NCBI GenBank assembly: GCA_020091685.1
Contig: CM034605.1
Location: forward strand, 10,798,218 to 10,862,217
DNA length: 64,000 nucleotides
Reading direction: 5' to 3'
Source: Lutjanus erythropterus
Taxonomy: Eukaryota; Chordata; Actinopteri; Lutjaniformes; Lutjanidae
The position numbers and the translations under genes are program-made. This document shows positions 11,150-23,397 of the stretch, piece by piece. The notes under the pieces are model-generated. The model was not told the origin of the DNA. It searched no databases and saw only the letters and a list, made by a program, of their open reading frames with translations. The number at the start of each line of letters is the position of its first letter. Within the stretch, counting starts at the first letter, position 1.

Positions 11150-13095
11150 ACCACAGATTACAATAATAAAACTGGAAAATTACTGTTAACTATTATTAAA
11201 CCTCCTCTTTACTGCAGTACTACCAGTTTTTCCATATTGTAGTGTATGACTGTTTTATTCTATATTGTGGGCCCTTAAGGGGGCAAAGGTACATTTTCCT
11301 GCGCTATAAACTTAATATTAATGTAGATAAAATATGTTTTATATGTAATAAAGATAGAAAATGTATAGTATTTAAACTATCAGGGCTTTAGTCAGGATTA
11401 TAGACACAAAGACAGGTGAGAAATTAAGGGAAAACCCTGAATATATGAGAAGAGAAACAACAAATGCAGATTCTCCCACGCAGGTGCAAAGTACAGTAGA
11501 ATTAAAGAATCACTATCTAGTCACGCTCTGTGGTGTGTATAAATGCTGAGCTGAAATGGAAATACAAATTATTAGGGAAATACAAACCTGTAATGTATAA
11601 TTTTATTGCCTAACCAAAGACCTAAATTGTGCTTAAAAGCCTCTTCAGATACTTTCCATTAAACATTATCTAACTTGTGAAACTTATCATGTCCAGTTTT
11701 TACTGTCAATGTGTCCTTGAGGTGTTGAATGGACTCTGGTAATTTTTTAAGGCTAAATTTATGGTGTTGTGTTGGATTACTTTATGCTGTCGGGTGGCAC
11801 ACCTACCACACTCATTACAATATAGGCTAACGCAGTGCAACACATAATAAAACCTACACAAAGAGGGAGGGCAGGCTGTCAGCTAATCACAGCATTTGGT
11901 GGTTCATCCCAGGCTCCTCCTCCTGTCCACGCTTTGAAGTGTCCTTGAGCAAGACACAGAACCCAGACTGCTTCATCTATGCATGCTTGTGTGTGAATGG
12001 ATAAAAGTGCTGTATGAATGCAGTCCATTAACCATTTGCCTCAATAGTAGCCACACAGTTGAGTCAAACCCTCTGACAGTTTAAGTGGAAATCAAACAGG
12101 GCAAGATTTATATAATCTTATAAATCTACATGTATGTAACATTTTATTAAATTCTTTGAACAAAATCCTAAACCATGTTACTTTTGTGATTAGTTGTAGA
12201 TTACAGTAATTCTATTACCTCTGCACCTTTTAGAACAATAGAGCACTAATAAGTGTTTTATGATGTGTGACAACTCACAGTAATGAAGAATTGTCTCTCA
12301 AAGCCAGTGTGTTGCTGAATGAGGCAAAAAAGTCATTTACCACTTCTTTCATCTCTCAGATGAAGGCAGCCCAAATAATAAAAAAATAAAAGTCTGTGAA
12401 AATGAGTACAAAAGCCATTTAATCTCTCTCATCTTCCTCTTAATAACTGCAAATTTCCCCTTGGGCCCATGGGAGAGGGCCTCTCTGTGCCGCTGCCACC
12501 TTATCTGTCGCCTCCATATTTCAGCATGCTGAGCGGCTCCCTCAGTACCCAGCCCCCGGCCTCCTCTCGCCAGGGCCTGTGGGGAAGCTGGGCTCCTGGG
12601 CCCGCCATTGTTCTGGCCTGGGAGGGAAGTCCGGAGAGAGCCCTGAAAGCTAGAGAGTGGGAATATTAAAAAAAAAACTTGAACCACCGCTTCATTAAGC
12701 GGCAGCCTTTCACAAGCAAACATATCAGAAACAGCCCCCTTTCAGAGGCAGTAATTAGCAATTTGGAAACCTTGCCCCCTCAGGATATACAGTTTCAATT
12801 TAGTCAGCAGCTTTAGATTCTTAGGCACTTAATATTCATTGTTTCCTCCATCTTCCCAATTTCTCGACGTACATTGTCTAGTCTTTCACTGGCGATAAAA
12901 TGTTTTATCTTTCATGTAATTCTTCTTTTCAATGAGCCCTTTGCAAGAGAAGTTAATTTTTATAAATAATTTTCAAAGGGATTTGCGAAGAATGTGAGGC
13001 ATATGATAGCAAAGTGCTCTTCAGGAAGTGCCAGGCTGAATATCATATGGAGCCTTAGCTTGATTGGTTAAGTCCGACTGTAAATAGTGTGCAGG
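11150..13095. other. Intergenic stretch with a SINE-like tail and a low-repeat island
   Basis: From 11,150 to 11,880 the DNA is AT-rich with nothing recognisable. A SINE/LINE-tail-like segment follows at about 11,885-12,045 (separate entry). From about 12,300 to 13,080 the sequence is compositionally balanced and free of obvious repeats. It mixes GC-rich blocks (12,470-12,660) with AATTAGC/TTAATTTT homeodomain-like motifs, as conserved non-coding elements often do. The open frames at 12,349-12,723 (minus) and 12,469-12,669 (plus) overlap each other and resemble nothing I know. Confidence 0.35.
11885..12045 (+). mobile_element. Fragment of a V-/MIR-type SINE or L2-type LINE tail
   Basis: The block contains GTCCTTGAGCAAGACACAGA, then GTGTGTGAATGGATAAAAG and ATGAATGCAGTCCATTAACC. 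This string of motifs is familiar from abundant fish SINEs whose 3' half is shared with L2-type LINEs. It is truncated, and no poly(A) tail or target duplication was identified. The family name is from memory of the motif series, not from a search. Confidence 0.6.
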
Positions 13096-13104
13096 AAAAG
13101 TTCC

Positions 13105-13975
13105 CTCAACTTCAGCCATGTTTCCACCCAAAGTACCCAGAACTTTTTGTCCCAGGAACTACTTTTTAAAGAATTAAAAGGTTCCTTTAGTCCATTGTCT
13201 GCAAGACCTGCAAAGATTAGGTAAATTAGCCTGACATATGGAAAAAGTTACGGCTGTTTTTACACATTGTTTTTGCACGCGGCCATACAACTCTGATGCC
13301 AGTCTTTGGTTGAAGGCCCATCTGTTGTATGCTTTCTTCTATAATTCAAATTTTAGGCCTTTTCCACTAACATGGACCCAGTGCAGCTCTGGTTCACTCA
13401 CCTAATTTTGAATCGTTTAGAGCATTTTCACCAAAAATAAACTGGTTCAGAGGCCGAAAAGTTGGTTCCCACCTAGAACCAAAAATGAGCAGGTTTTCCT
13501 TGGGAACCAAAGTGAGCGCATCATATTCTACAGGTCGTCAAACCTTGAGCAATGCCCTCTGTTCCTTGGTCACAATGGCTCTGCTAAAAGCTGCTGGAAA
13601 TGCGGTCTTCTTCACTATATAGAACCAAGATTTCAAGAAGCTTTCAGAACTGGAGCTAATTTGGTGGAAAAGCGGCCGTTGAGGTGTTGAAGCACAATGA
13701 ATAAAAAACAAACTGGTATGCAGCTGCAGATTTTTCAAAAATGGTGGCTGAAATAAAGTCCTGTGAGTATTCAACCAATCAGAACCCGACACCAAAGTTC
13801 CTGTCCTTTTGGAAAGTACTACCCTCAAAGCAGGGAGTTTTTTGGGGTAAACTAATGTCCCTGAAACTTAATTTAAACCCTGGTTCCCATGGTGGAAACG
13901 GGCTGATTTCCTCCAAAGGTTCCTAGTCTCTGGGTATTGTTCCTGAAAATGTTTCTGGAAAAGTGGCTTTACTGG
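13105..13975. repeat. Degenerate GTTTCCACC / GGAAAC-ended repeat
   Basis: The block opens with GTTTCCACCCAAAGTACC and a series of GGTTCC/GGAACC words. It closes with CCATGGTGGAAACGGGC and TGTTCCTGAAAATGTTTC, so its ends are roughly inverted with respect to each other. Internally there is a second series of the same type at about 13,355-13,520 (CCTTTTCCACTAACATGG, GGGAACC), suggesting a nested or duplicated copy. Open frames at 13,538-13,828 and 13,741-13,926 fall inside it and are probably chance. I infer an old DNA-transposon-derived repeat; the class is undetermined. Confidence 0.45.
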
Positions 13976-14096
13976 TAGGTAATGAGAAACCATGAGCAAC
14001 TGATGACATGGATTAAAAAGTAAAGGATGTTCAGCTTTAAATGATCATGACTGTGTGGCACCAACAATCTTAAAATCAGATTGGGTCAAATCAGAC

Positions 14097-14210
14097 GTCT
14101 ACAGACTTCTACTACTTCTACAAAGTCACAATATTGGTTTACATGCAGTGTGAAAGCACTGCAGTCAGGCTGGCTACTATTTTTCACATTGAAATACAGG
14201 TCTGTTGGAC
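14097..14210. repeat. Block shared, inverted, with 46,092-46,205
   Basis: TTCTACAAAGTCACAA, GAAAGCACTGCAGTCAGG and ACAGGTCTGTTGGACAG occur here in order. The reverse complement of 46,092-46,205 carries nearly the same words in the same order. Both blocks directly abut a TTGCACCAAC-end element, so they are either an extension of that element or an older repeat in which it sits. Confidence 0.65.
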
Positions 14211-14726
14211 AGCACCAACAAAGATTCATTTAATCTTGGATTAATTCCAATCTGAGTTTAGTAAAAGTAGGGTTAAAATGAGCTAATCAAGATTTAAAAT
14301 GAAGCAGAGCTCAATTGCAAAATTGAAAACCAATCATCACTCATCTGAAATTAAACCCAGTTTAATCAATTTTCAGATGCTTGTTTATTCAAATTTAAAT
14401 AAATAAATAAATCATGACATGCTGTCATGACCTACTAAATATATAGGTGGGGGGGAACCATCAACTTTCAGCTACTCTGTGACAAAATGTTATATTGTTT
14501 GCTGGCTATCTAAAATGTTGGTTAGCCATCTCACGAAGGCATATGTTTTAACAGTTAAACCTCCACAAGTTTAAAGTTAATACTGGGTCAGTTTAAATTG
14601 GAGTTTAAAGTTTGGGTGCAACAGAATTAAACTGTGTGCTAGTTTAAAAGTTTAGTGCAAGATTAAGTAACGTTGAACCATTATTTAATGGGGTTTCAAA
14701 AATAATCCTTTATTGGTGCAACTCAG
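14211..14726. mobile_element. TTGCACCAAC-end short DNA transposon, copy 2
   Basis: The left end reads GCACCAACAAAGATTC and the right end TTGGTGCAACTCAG, i.e. inverted ends. The interior carries the family's characteristic GTTTAAAGTTTAGTGCAAC and AAATTGGAGTTTAAAG words. Other copies are at 4348-5010, 37,396-38,179, 45,535-46,091 and 59,817-60,416. No transposase frame survives, so it is non-autonomous. The adjacent left flank (about 14,097-14,210) is homologous to the flank of the copy at 46.09 kb. Confidence 0.7.
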
Positions 14727-14729
14727 TCA

Positions 14730-16000
14730 ATATGAGCTTGATATTGGCTCTTTGTGATGATGTTACACTATTTACTTCTATTCCTCAATCACTGACACAA
14801 AAACTGTTATCATGTGTTTGTATTGACATGGTGTGTAAATCCTTTGCATGGATTTAATGTCAAATGTTTGCAAACTGCTTATTAAGCCAAACCACATATC
14901 GCACCTCAGGGGGACAAGACTGACACTTATCTTTGCCACCGTGGAGCCTTTGTTTCAAAACGGTACCACTTCCATTCATTTCCAATCAGCATTGTCTAAT
15001 AGAAATAATTGATTTTTGCCTCTTCGCCACAAATGAAAAACGCTTGTGATTAAACATTTTGTCTCCAAATCTAAATTCCAAGATCGCCATCAACACTTGA
15101 GAAAAATAGGCAACTCATTAAGCAAAAAAAAAAAAAAAGAAGAAAAGAAGTAGCTAAGATGTGAAAAGAGGAGGCAGGGAATGAAATAATGAATGGAGTC
15201 CGAGTGAGCTATCTTTCCCAGGCAGAGCGCCACTAGGGATGCAAACTCTCAGCCACCAGAAATGAGCTACCTATCTGTGAAAAGAGTGACTGCTCCATCC
15301 TATTTGATTTGGCTCTCCTATCATCTCTTAAGAAGATGTCAGCCTTGCTTCTTCTATTGCTCTGAGCCTTTATCAACCCGGAGACGATTTCCCTGCAAAA
15401 AAAAAAAAAAAAAAAGAGAAAAGAAAAAAAGAAGGGGGAGACGCATTTCAGTGCCTTTCAGGGAGCAACACTAAAGAATAAGTGTTATGCGATAAAAAGG
15501 GGGTTGTTAAATAGATCTGTCTATTTGTATGGTAATAATGATCGCTTAAAGACTCGCGACTCCGTGACTTGTAGAACAAGGAAACAAATCTGTATTCAGG
15601 TATTGTGTTAACATGACTCTCCAAACGACCTTGTGAAACTTTCATACAGTAAAAAATGAGTTGGATTCTCGGGTTTTTTTTTCCTCTTTGTTTGTATCGT
15701 TTTTTCCCCTTTCCTTTTAGAGTGGAGGAGCCCCTGCACCGAGCAAAGCTGCCCGTCTCAAACTGCTGGAGCTCTTTGCATTTTAAATTATTTATTTTAT
15801 CAACAGATTTGGTACTGATTTTAAATTCTAATTTAGCCGTCTACATATCATACACCAGTGCATGAAAAATTTACATATTTCTTAAAGTTTAACACCTTTC
15901 TAAGTACAGAAAATGGTGTGTAGTAAGTTATTACAATACATATTAAATAACTTTGCTAGCGATAGAATGAGCACTTAGGTATCTTACTCGCACAAGAATA
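14730..16000. other. Intergenic, mostly unique
   Basis: The region holds two A-rich tracts (15,124-15,138 and 15,396-15,414) and a moderately GC-balanced island at 15,140-15,780. No splice-bounded exon or recognisable repeat was seen. Confidence 0.3.
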
Positions 16001-16224
16001 GCAATACCACAATTTAAAAATACTCATAGTATTACTATTAGCAAAATACACCAAAAGTATCCACAGTAAAAGTTCAAATTAAACAGAATAATTACTTTGA
16101 AAGACCAATACTTCACAATTGGATTGTTATAAATATTTATGTATTAATATGAAAGTGTTAAATTGCTAGTGTTAGTGTGTGACTTTGATGACTCTGAACT
16201 CACCCTTAAAAACATGCATGAAAT

Positions 16225-16375
16225 TTTTTTTATCTTTATAGTAAATAGTACCTATAGCAGATACAGTGAATGCAGTGAAGTATAAAGTAGCATGAAAAAA
16301 GTGAAGTACAAGTACCTCAAAAGTGTATCTCACTATATTGTATGAGTACATGTACTTAGCTGCTTTCCACAACTG
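16225..16375 (+). repeat. Teleost GTACTTAG...CTTTCCAC repeat end
   Basis: AAGTACAAGTACCTCAAAAG is followed by GAGTACATGTACTTAGCTGC and TTTCCACAACTG. This motif series recurs widely in fish genomes at the end of a transposon-like repeat. The left part (15,890-16,200) is diverged and its boundary is not visible. Confidence 0.45.
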
Positions 16376-16379
16376 AATA

Positions 16380-19050
16380 TCAGTTACTGTTTTGATTGAT
16401 TACCAATTCCTTGGGCATCCCAGTCTAACCATAACCATTAAAACCAGAGCGATACCTGCTGCCTGTCAAAAAGCCAACCCTGAGGTCTCTCATTAGGATT
16501 CAGAGGCTCTGGTTTCTCGTCCCCAGGTGACCTCAGCTATTAACAAAATTATCTGGAAAGCTGGCCCATAAACCTCCGGAGCATTTTTCTGTTGTCAAGC
16601 AAATCAAACAGTAAGTGGGGGTTTGTTTGTTGTTCAGCGTACCTGGAGACCCTCCTGTACATTGTTTCAGATGCATCATCACTGCCATGGGTAGCCATGT
16701 CAGCCTGATCCACTAAGGTGTGTTTGACATGTCAATTTAGCAGGTGGCAAGTTGAAGCTGAGCCCGGTTAGATGATCCTTTATCTGCTCCTTTGATATCT
16801 GCACGGCATGTCACGCACATATCAGACTAGAAATGTCTGTCAGGGGTTTGTGAGAAAAGATTGACTGATTCTTAAAGCACAGCACCAGAAGCCTCAACAT
16901 TTAGGTGTCTGAAAAGACTCTATGTCACTGCTGGTGTATTTCTCTCTGTGTATGTTTTTTTGTATAAACAAACAGATATGTATACAGCGATGCAACAGCA
17001 AATTTAGCGGTCCTACAAGGATAAGAGAAAATATAATATGATATTAAACAGATGGCAGACTGTTCCTGGTTGATGAGAGCATGGAGGGCGCCCGGGCCAA
17101 CGCTCGGGTAGCTGCTCACTTGCCAAGAAATGAGAACAAATTCAGTGTGGGGCTGCACTGGTAGTTGAGAGGCATGTGTGAAAATGCAGAAAATATGAAA
17201 TGTCAGAGCTCATTTTCATGTGAAGCTAACAGGACGAACAACTCCTGGTCCAGCAGTGAAAATCACCCTGTTAGAAAAATGTTAAGAGCGCAGGAAAGTG
17301 AGACACAAAACTACCACGTTGTTTTTATCCTTTCTGCTCACTTGTGCAGTGTAATGGATGGAACTATTAATAAGTGGTGTTTATGAGGGAGAAGAAAGGC
17401 TGTTACATTTTCATCATGGATCTGATGACATATCATGGTCATTTTATGCTTTAGTACAATAAATATATTTCAAATATCAAAATGTACAAAAAGAATCCTA
17501 AAACATCTCACCATTTTGTCTCTCACAACTGCATTGCTCTCCATAATGCCCATAATGAACAGAGGAGGAGGAGGATGGAGGACTACACAAGTCTCTCCAG
17601 GCCCGGCTTGGAAAGCACAAGAGGTAGATTGATTAGCCCACTCAGTTTGGCTGATTAATCAGGGCCTGTTTGGTGGAAACGAGCACCATTTATGGCTGAT
17701 TATCTTCCCAGAAGGCAAAATCTTAAGGTACAATCCACAGTGGAACTTTTCAACCCCTATTTAAAGCCAGCACTTTCCAAGTCCTTATTTCAATAATAAA
17801 AAACACTGCTTACATTTGGTGTCACATTACTGCCGTAGGAGTACTGGGCTTAGCATTTTTAAACTTTAATTTGATAATGACCAACAAGTAGAAAGAAAAA
17901 AAAACGTCCATCAATTCAGAATAAATTCAGCAAAAATGAACATTTTTACTTGGTATACTAGTTTCATGAAAGCTAAATTACTGACCCCTCAGGCAGGGAT
18001 CTCTTGATCATCCAATGATTTAAGCTAAAGTGGACACGTCATCAAGGCGGCTTTAGTGGCTAAAAACCAATTAGAAAGACATGCGGTTTTACAATTGATT
18101 TGAAATTCATGCCTTGTTGTTCCCATTATTCCAGCTTTCAAAGGAGTTTGGACCTAATCCTGATTTAGAAAGATCAGAGATAAATTAAACTCCTGATGAA
18201 GGATAACTTGACTTGTATTAATCTGTAACTTTTCTGCAGTTCACCTCTGTTGTATTTGTAACTGCATTATTTTATCTTTTATTTCTTTCTATCTTGTTTA
18301 ATTTTTAGAATTGGTCCTTTTTATTGTTGTTATATGTATTGCATTACATAACTTCTTACTATTTTCAAGTATGCCATTTTCGATTTGTCTGTGAAAGGTG
18401 TGTGTTTATAGCTTATTTTAAAAATAAAATTACAAATAAAGAAAATGAATCTGCAACTTTTTTATAACTGATAAATCATTTAGAATTGTGGCAGGCAGCT
18501 TATTTTTGGCATCCTTATGTAAAATTTCCATAATAACCTTAAATGCGTAATATATTGGACTACTGGTTAACATACGAAGACATCTCTGTGGTCTCTAGTG
18601 AATTCGGTGGTTTTATAAATCTAATTGATTGATTGACAATTGGATTAATCAAGAAAATAATCAACACATTAATTGATAATAAAAATAATCTGTAGTTCTG
18701 GCCATAGTGCACCAACCCATTTAAATAAATAAACTTTCAATAACTGCTTTTACACTGACTGTACTGCATGCAGCTCTACGACAGGCAAGATCAACTTCCA
18801 TCTCTACGTCTCTATTGCTACATCGAACCAAAACTAACTGAGGGCTCTGCTCCAGTAACAGTGAAAGAAAGACTTTATGCAAAGTGTCTATGACCTTTTA
18901 CATTGAAGTGAGTGTGATATTATAGTAGTGCTGACACTACCAAATTGTAAAGTGAACACTGATCACCCTGAGGACAGATGCAATCCCCTTTTTCATCTCG
19001 TACAGTTCGGTTTCAATGGAGCAGGACTTTTACTCTCCTCTCACTACCAC
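16380..19050. other. Intergenic, mostly unique, with a hAT-like fragment at about 18,615-18,705
   Basis: The sequence from 16,440 to 16,920 and 17,540 to 17,720 is GC-balanced and repeat-poor. Around 18,615-18,705 there is a short fragment (TTGATTGATTGACAATTGG, AATAATCAACAC) of the GGGCTGCAAC-end repeat family described below. Nothing coding is supported. Confidence 0.3.
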
Positions 19051-19052
19051 TT

Positions 19053-19666
19053 CACTCTTAGAAATAAAGATGCTAACTAGAATCATAAAGGGGTCTACAT
19101 CTTGTCCCCAGAGGAGAACAATTTTTGGTTCCTGGTAGAACCTTTCATGACTTTTATGACTTGAAGTTCTACCTGGAGCCCAACAGAAAAGGTTATACCT
19201 AGAACCATCTGTAAAAGGTTTCAGCCCGAACCTGCTATAAGAGGTTCTACAAAAGAACCCTTATATGGTGTAATATTCCACTCAGAGCCCTCTTTGGGGG
19301 TTCTATCCAGAAACCTTTCCATCCACACCAAGAACTGTAACTATAATTATGAAAATATAGTTTTAAAAATTGTTCTAAGAGTCTGGACGGCACCACACTA
19401 TCCACTCCAGTTAGAAAAACATTTTTTATATTCCAAGGGCTTTGTCTAGAATCCACCCAGGGCGTTCTACTGAGAACCCTTTTATATATAAACTTGAGTT
19501 CTTCCACAAAGGGTTATTTGGATGAAAATGGCTGTTACTGAAATCTTAAAAAGAACCCTTGACGAAGCCTTTCTTCAAAAAAAGAGTCCTTCAGAAGCAA
19601 ATAGTTCTAGGTAGAACCTTAGCCCTCCAGGAAGAACCCTTCTGGAACTCTCATTTCAAAGAATGT
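19053..19666 (+). mobile_element. GGGTTCT/AGAACC-rich transposon-like element, short copy
   Basis: The left end CACTCTTAGAAATAAAG and the right end CTCATTTCAAAGAATGTAG are inverted versions of each other. The interior is dense in AGGTTCT, AGAACCC and GGTAGAACC words. Its reverse complement aligns by eye with the element at 40,166-41,180 through several shared strings, for example CTAGAACCATCTGT followed by AAAGGTTTCA. At about 614 bp it lacks the internal repeat expansion of that copy. No transposase frame is present. Confidence 0.65.
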
Positions 19667-19669
19667 AGC

Positions 19670-20600
19670 TATGGGGCACAGAATACAAGGTTTTCTAACA
19701 TGGATGTTTGAATATGTGTTTGGTCTTACCTGTATACGTTCTGTCTTTTACTGGTAGCCACAATTTCTTACGGGTTTCTCTCTAAACAATAGAAGGTGGT
19801 TAATGGCGCCGTCTTCTCTGTGGACTCAGCCGTTTAATGTCCACACCACGCTACTGTCCAGCCCTGCAGCCAACACTGAGCTCCAGAGTGGCCTTCCCCC
19901 GGCCTGGTCACCCGTTTCCATTTATCTGCTGGGATAACTATAAAAATCTGTCAGGAGCAGGGTGGCTTTTTTCGCTCAGCTCAGCCCGGCTGGCAGATTG
20001 AGAGCCCCCTGTAATGCACAAGTCTGTTTTTATTATTCTTGCTGGGGGAACACTATTTCATCAAGTGCATGATTCCACAGAGGAGAGGAGACAGCCCCAG
20101 CCCGGCTATATTTCTTCCAATCAAACATTCCAAGGGGAAAAAATGAGTGGGTGCCATCAAATCCCAGAATAATGCTGCCAGATTTTATGTAAAAAGAAGG
20201 ACTGATGGACAAATACAGGAAGGCAAGACAAGTTTAATGACGTGTGTTCAGGAGCTGAGATTGGAAAACTGACAGAGAAAAGCAGCCTCTTTGCTGGAAT
20301 ATAAATTGTTGTGCGCTGTAAAAAGGCTTTTATCTGGAGTGAATATGGGACGAAATACACAGGTCAGGGTTAAGTCATTTTCTCCGGCAAGTTAAGCGAA
20401 TAATGAAGGCGAGCCCGCGCGGAGAGGAGCACTGCTACTGCCAGTTTGTCTTCATTTATTATGCCAAATCTCATGATTTTGGCGTTGGCGCAGTGAGTGC
20501 TCTGGCGCGCACCGGTGGACGACATATCGCTTAATTTACACAAGGTAATGAAAGCAGGGAATGGGAGGACAAAACAATTTACCTGCTGACACGGGAAGAA
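19670..20600. other. Low-repeat intergenic island
   Basis: From 19,780 to 20,540 the sequence is CpG- and GC-richer than its surroundings, with no recognised repeat and motif-rich blocks such as GGTGGTTAATGGCGCC. This is consistent with a conserved non-coding cluster. A splice-bounded 52-nt open segment at 19,730-19,781 (minus) is discussed in the findings. Confidence 0.3.
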
Positions 20601-20609
20601 GTGATTTGC

Positions 20610-20765
20610 GAACATGGGGGGTGAGCGAAAGAGCAGGCAGAGGGCCAGGGCCAAGGGGTGGAAGAGAAGCAGAGATAGGGATGAGGGGAGGAAAAAGAGG
20701 GAGAGGAGGGTGGAGGCAGGAGAGAATAAAAGACAGGGAGGCTGGAGGGAAAAACAAAAGGATGA
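20610..20765 (+). repeat. Polypurine tract
   Basis: About 155 bases are overwhelmingly A and G on the plus strand (GAGGGAGAGGAGGGTGGAGG and similar). The composition explains the several overlapping open frames here in both strands (20,561-20,898 plus, 20,370-20,867 minus), which should not be read as genes. Confidence 0.75.
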
Positions 20766-20849
20766 AACTGACAGACTCTCCTGCTCGTCAGGTGATGATG
20801 AAGGCTTCAATGAGGCAACAGTAAGCTCCCACTCTGTCTCTCTATCCCC

Positions 20850-22530
20850 CCACAGACACACACACACACAAATACATGCAATCAGGAAGCGAAATTGACC
20901 TCAAATCTAGAGGGTCTGTGCTGACAAGGCCCTTGTTTTACTCCCCCTCTCTCACCCCAATTGTAATCACTTATCAGAAAGCCACTTGTGTGGCGGGGAT
21001 GGGCGGCTTCAACATCACTCTGGAGCCGCAACAGGTATTTTCACCCAAAGACCAAATCTCTGACTGCTGTCTCACACTGAATTCTGTTGACCGCTACTAG
21101 TATTATACACTGGTCCAAACTGGCATCGTTTTAGATTTTAAAAATGAGGTTTATCTGCAGCACAGAAGATGTCACTTACAAGCATAATTATGTGTGTGCA
21201 TGTGTGCGAGGGACCAACAAGACTAGAGCTACTGTTCATGTTTTTGTTTGAGTTTTTTGTGCACATTTTGACTGTATGCTCAAGGATCTCTCGTGTTTGT
21301 GGCGATTCACAAGTTTTGAAACACTTGTTTTACTGACTGCTCCATTTTATACTGATTGCTCACTCCTCATTCCTCTTAACGGACTGGCAGGGGTCGTAAG
21401 CCACCAACAGCTATTAGGCTAAAAACAAAGCTTACCTAATCTGTTGCAGGCCACATTTTGGTCTTTGTTGTGGCTAAAAAACTGACATCATTAAGTTTAA
21501 AAGTAAAGTTTTGTTTCATCTAAAACTGAATAAATTACAGAAATATTCCATACCCGATATTGTATGATCCACTAAAGTTAGGGATGATATGAGATTAATA
21601 AATCCCCATTTTGTTAGCTTCGCCACCATCACCAGAGATTAAGACTTCATTACAGAATTGACTGTAACTCCCTTAACTCTGAGCTGATTTTCAAGAAATT
21701 TGTTTCGTTATAAATGTGAGAGATTGTCCATGATAGTAGTTACTTGTTGGAATTAAATTCAGTTACTGAGGGCGATGTGATCAGCTTCATGCCAAAAACA
21801 TTAACCTTCTGAATAGCAACATCTTCCACTGGGACATGCAGGATCCGACCTATGTACAGACAACATCAAGTGTAAATTATTTAGAATCTCAGCTTTTGTG
21901 AGTTTCTCCAAAAATGTAGATTTCTATATCTACTACATTGTTTTAAAGCTACCTGGCTGCTTGTCATGTTCTAAACTGAGACTATATTATAAACAAAACT
22001 TTATTCAGAACTTTCCAGATCTGCACTGTTTGCATCTTATAGACTCGATACTGATACCAGCATTTTACACAGTATTGGAACAACCCTACTACTGAGTGCA
22101 CTCTTCTTGTTTGCTATGTATCCACATGTATTGTAATCAGAGTCAAATAAGCTATCCAGATTAGAATGACCATACAAATGATCCAGATTGAAATTAGCCA
22201 GTCAATCACTTCACAGTATTGATGGATTTGTTGTAAACGTGCATGATTGGCCATTCAGCTGATGGCCTTTCACACAAACAGAAGGGGAAAAAAGAGTCTG
22301 GCCGAGACTCCCTGACAATATGGCTGGAGCAGCACTGTAATTTTCCAATCACTGGCCCTTCAGGCCGGGCCACTCCTTAGGGCAGTAAGATCAGATGAGC
22401 TCCGGCATTTTCTTTTGTAAGAGTCCAAACTCTATTTGTCTGCTCGCAGGAACAAAAACAATCAGGGAGCCGTGAGAGAGACAGCGGCTTTTTGGTCTCT
22501 CTGGAGAAGGGCCAAAGACAGAGCAGGAGG
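20850..22530. other. Intergenic, no gene seen
   Basis: Short CA-rich tracts occur near 20,855. From 21,480 to 22,100 the sequence is AT-rich with a dispersed-repeat feel but no clear ends. A GC-balanced segment lies at 22,240-22,480. Nothing coding is supported. Confidence 0.3.
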
Positions 22531-22534
22531 AGGG

Positions 22535-22615
22535 GGATGGAGGTGGCGGTGGTGGGGGGGGGGGGGACAGTGGGGTGACACAGATAACCGAGTCCCCCCC
22601 CTCCCGCCCACTGTG
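22535..22615 (+). repeat. G-run followed by C-run (possible G-quadruplex/hairpin)
   Basis: A (GGT/GGA)n stretch runs into about 14 consecutive G (around 22,554-22,567). About 27 bases later the sequence is a run of C with the pattern CCCCCCCCTCCCGCCC. The two runs could pair as a hairpin or form quadruplex and i-motif structures. Overlapping frames here are compositional. Confidence 0.7.
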
Positions 22616-23145
22616 GGTGGTTGGTTCTGGTGATGATGAACGGGGACGCGGCTCAGCACCAGGTCCCTGCTGTCAGGGCTCTCGGCAGGACGAGACAGAG
22701 AGAGGAAGTGTCACTCTCGGCGGGCCTGCTGGGCCAACCTGGACTCTGCTGAGTCCTGCTGCTCGAGTCTTCACAACAAATCAAACACCATAACACCCAC
22801 CCCTCCCCGAACACGGCCACACACGCGCACACACAGTCAGGCCTCTGCCACTGTCTGCAAGAATGTGACAAAAAACAGACACACTACATCCGAATACCTA
22901 TCTGTTATGTTTGGGTGGATGTGGACTGATATTTAGGAACATGCAGCTCAGCTCTGCTTGGAAGAGAAACTAGTCCTTAGGCTGCGGTTGTACGCGGGGG
23001 GGCTCTCCTCTGTCCTCCACCCTCCCTGTCCGCAGCCCTCTCCACAGGCTTATTTCCCCTCACAATGAGAGGTGACAGTGAACAGTGGAACTCGTCAGTG
23101 TGAATAACACGCAGTCATGCTTGGTGAGACCCTCTGGTGGAGCGC

Positions 23146-23147
<2 letters not shown>

Positions 23148-23178
<31 letters not shown>
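23148..23178 (+). repeat. (CA)n microsatellite
   Basis: An uninterrupted CA run of about 15 units, continuing imperfectly to 23,200. Confidence 0.9.
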
Positions 23179-23182
<4 letters not shown>

Positions 23183-23397
23183 AAAACAGCGCACACACTG
23201 AGGCTCAAGGGCCCAGTGGTAGGCATGCTGTCAACCTCAGTGCACTGCCTTCCATTACAGCTTAACTGGGGACAAATTGAGCAATCTGATGGGTTAAATT
23301 TGACATGTTTGGCCGTCTGACCTGTGTTTGTTGTACAGTATCGCTTTTCCACACTTGTGTGGGGTGAAACGGAGAGCCACAGAACATGTATTAGTTT

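Noticed and set aside
20370-20898. Large overlapping frames on both strands
   Set aside because: A polypurine/polypyrimidine tract accounts for the lack of stops.
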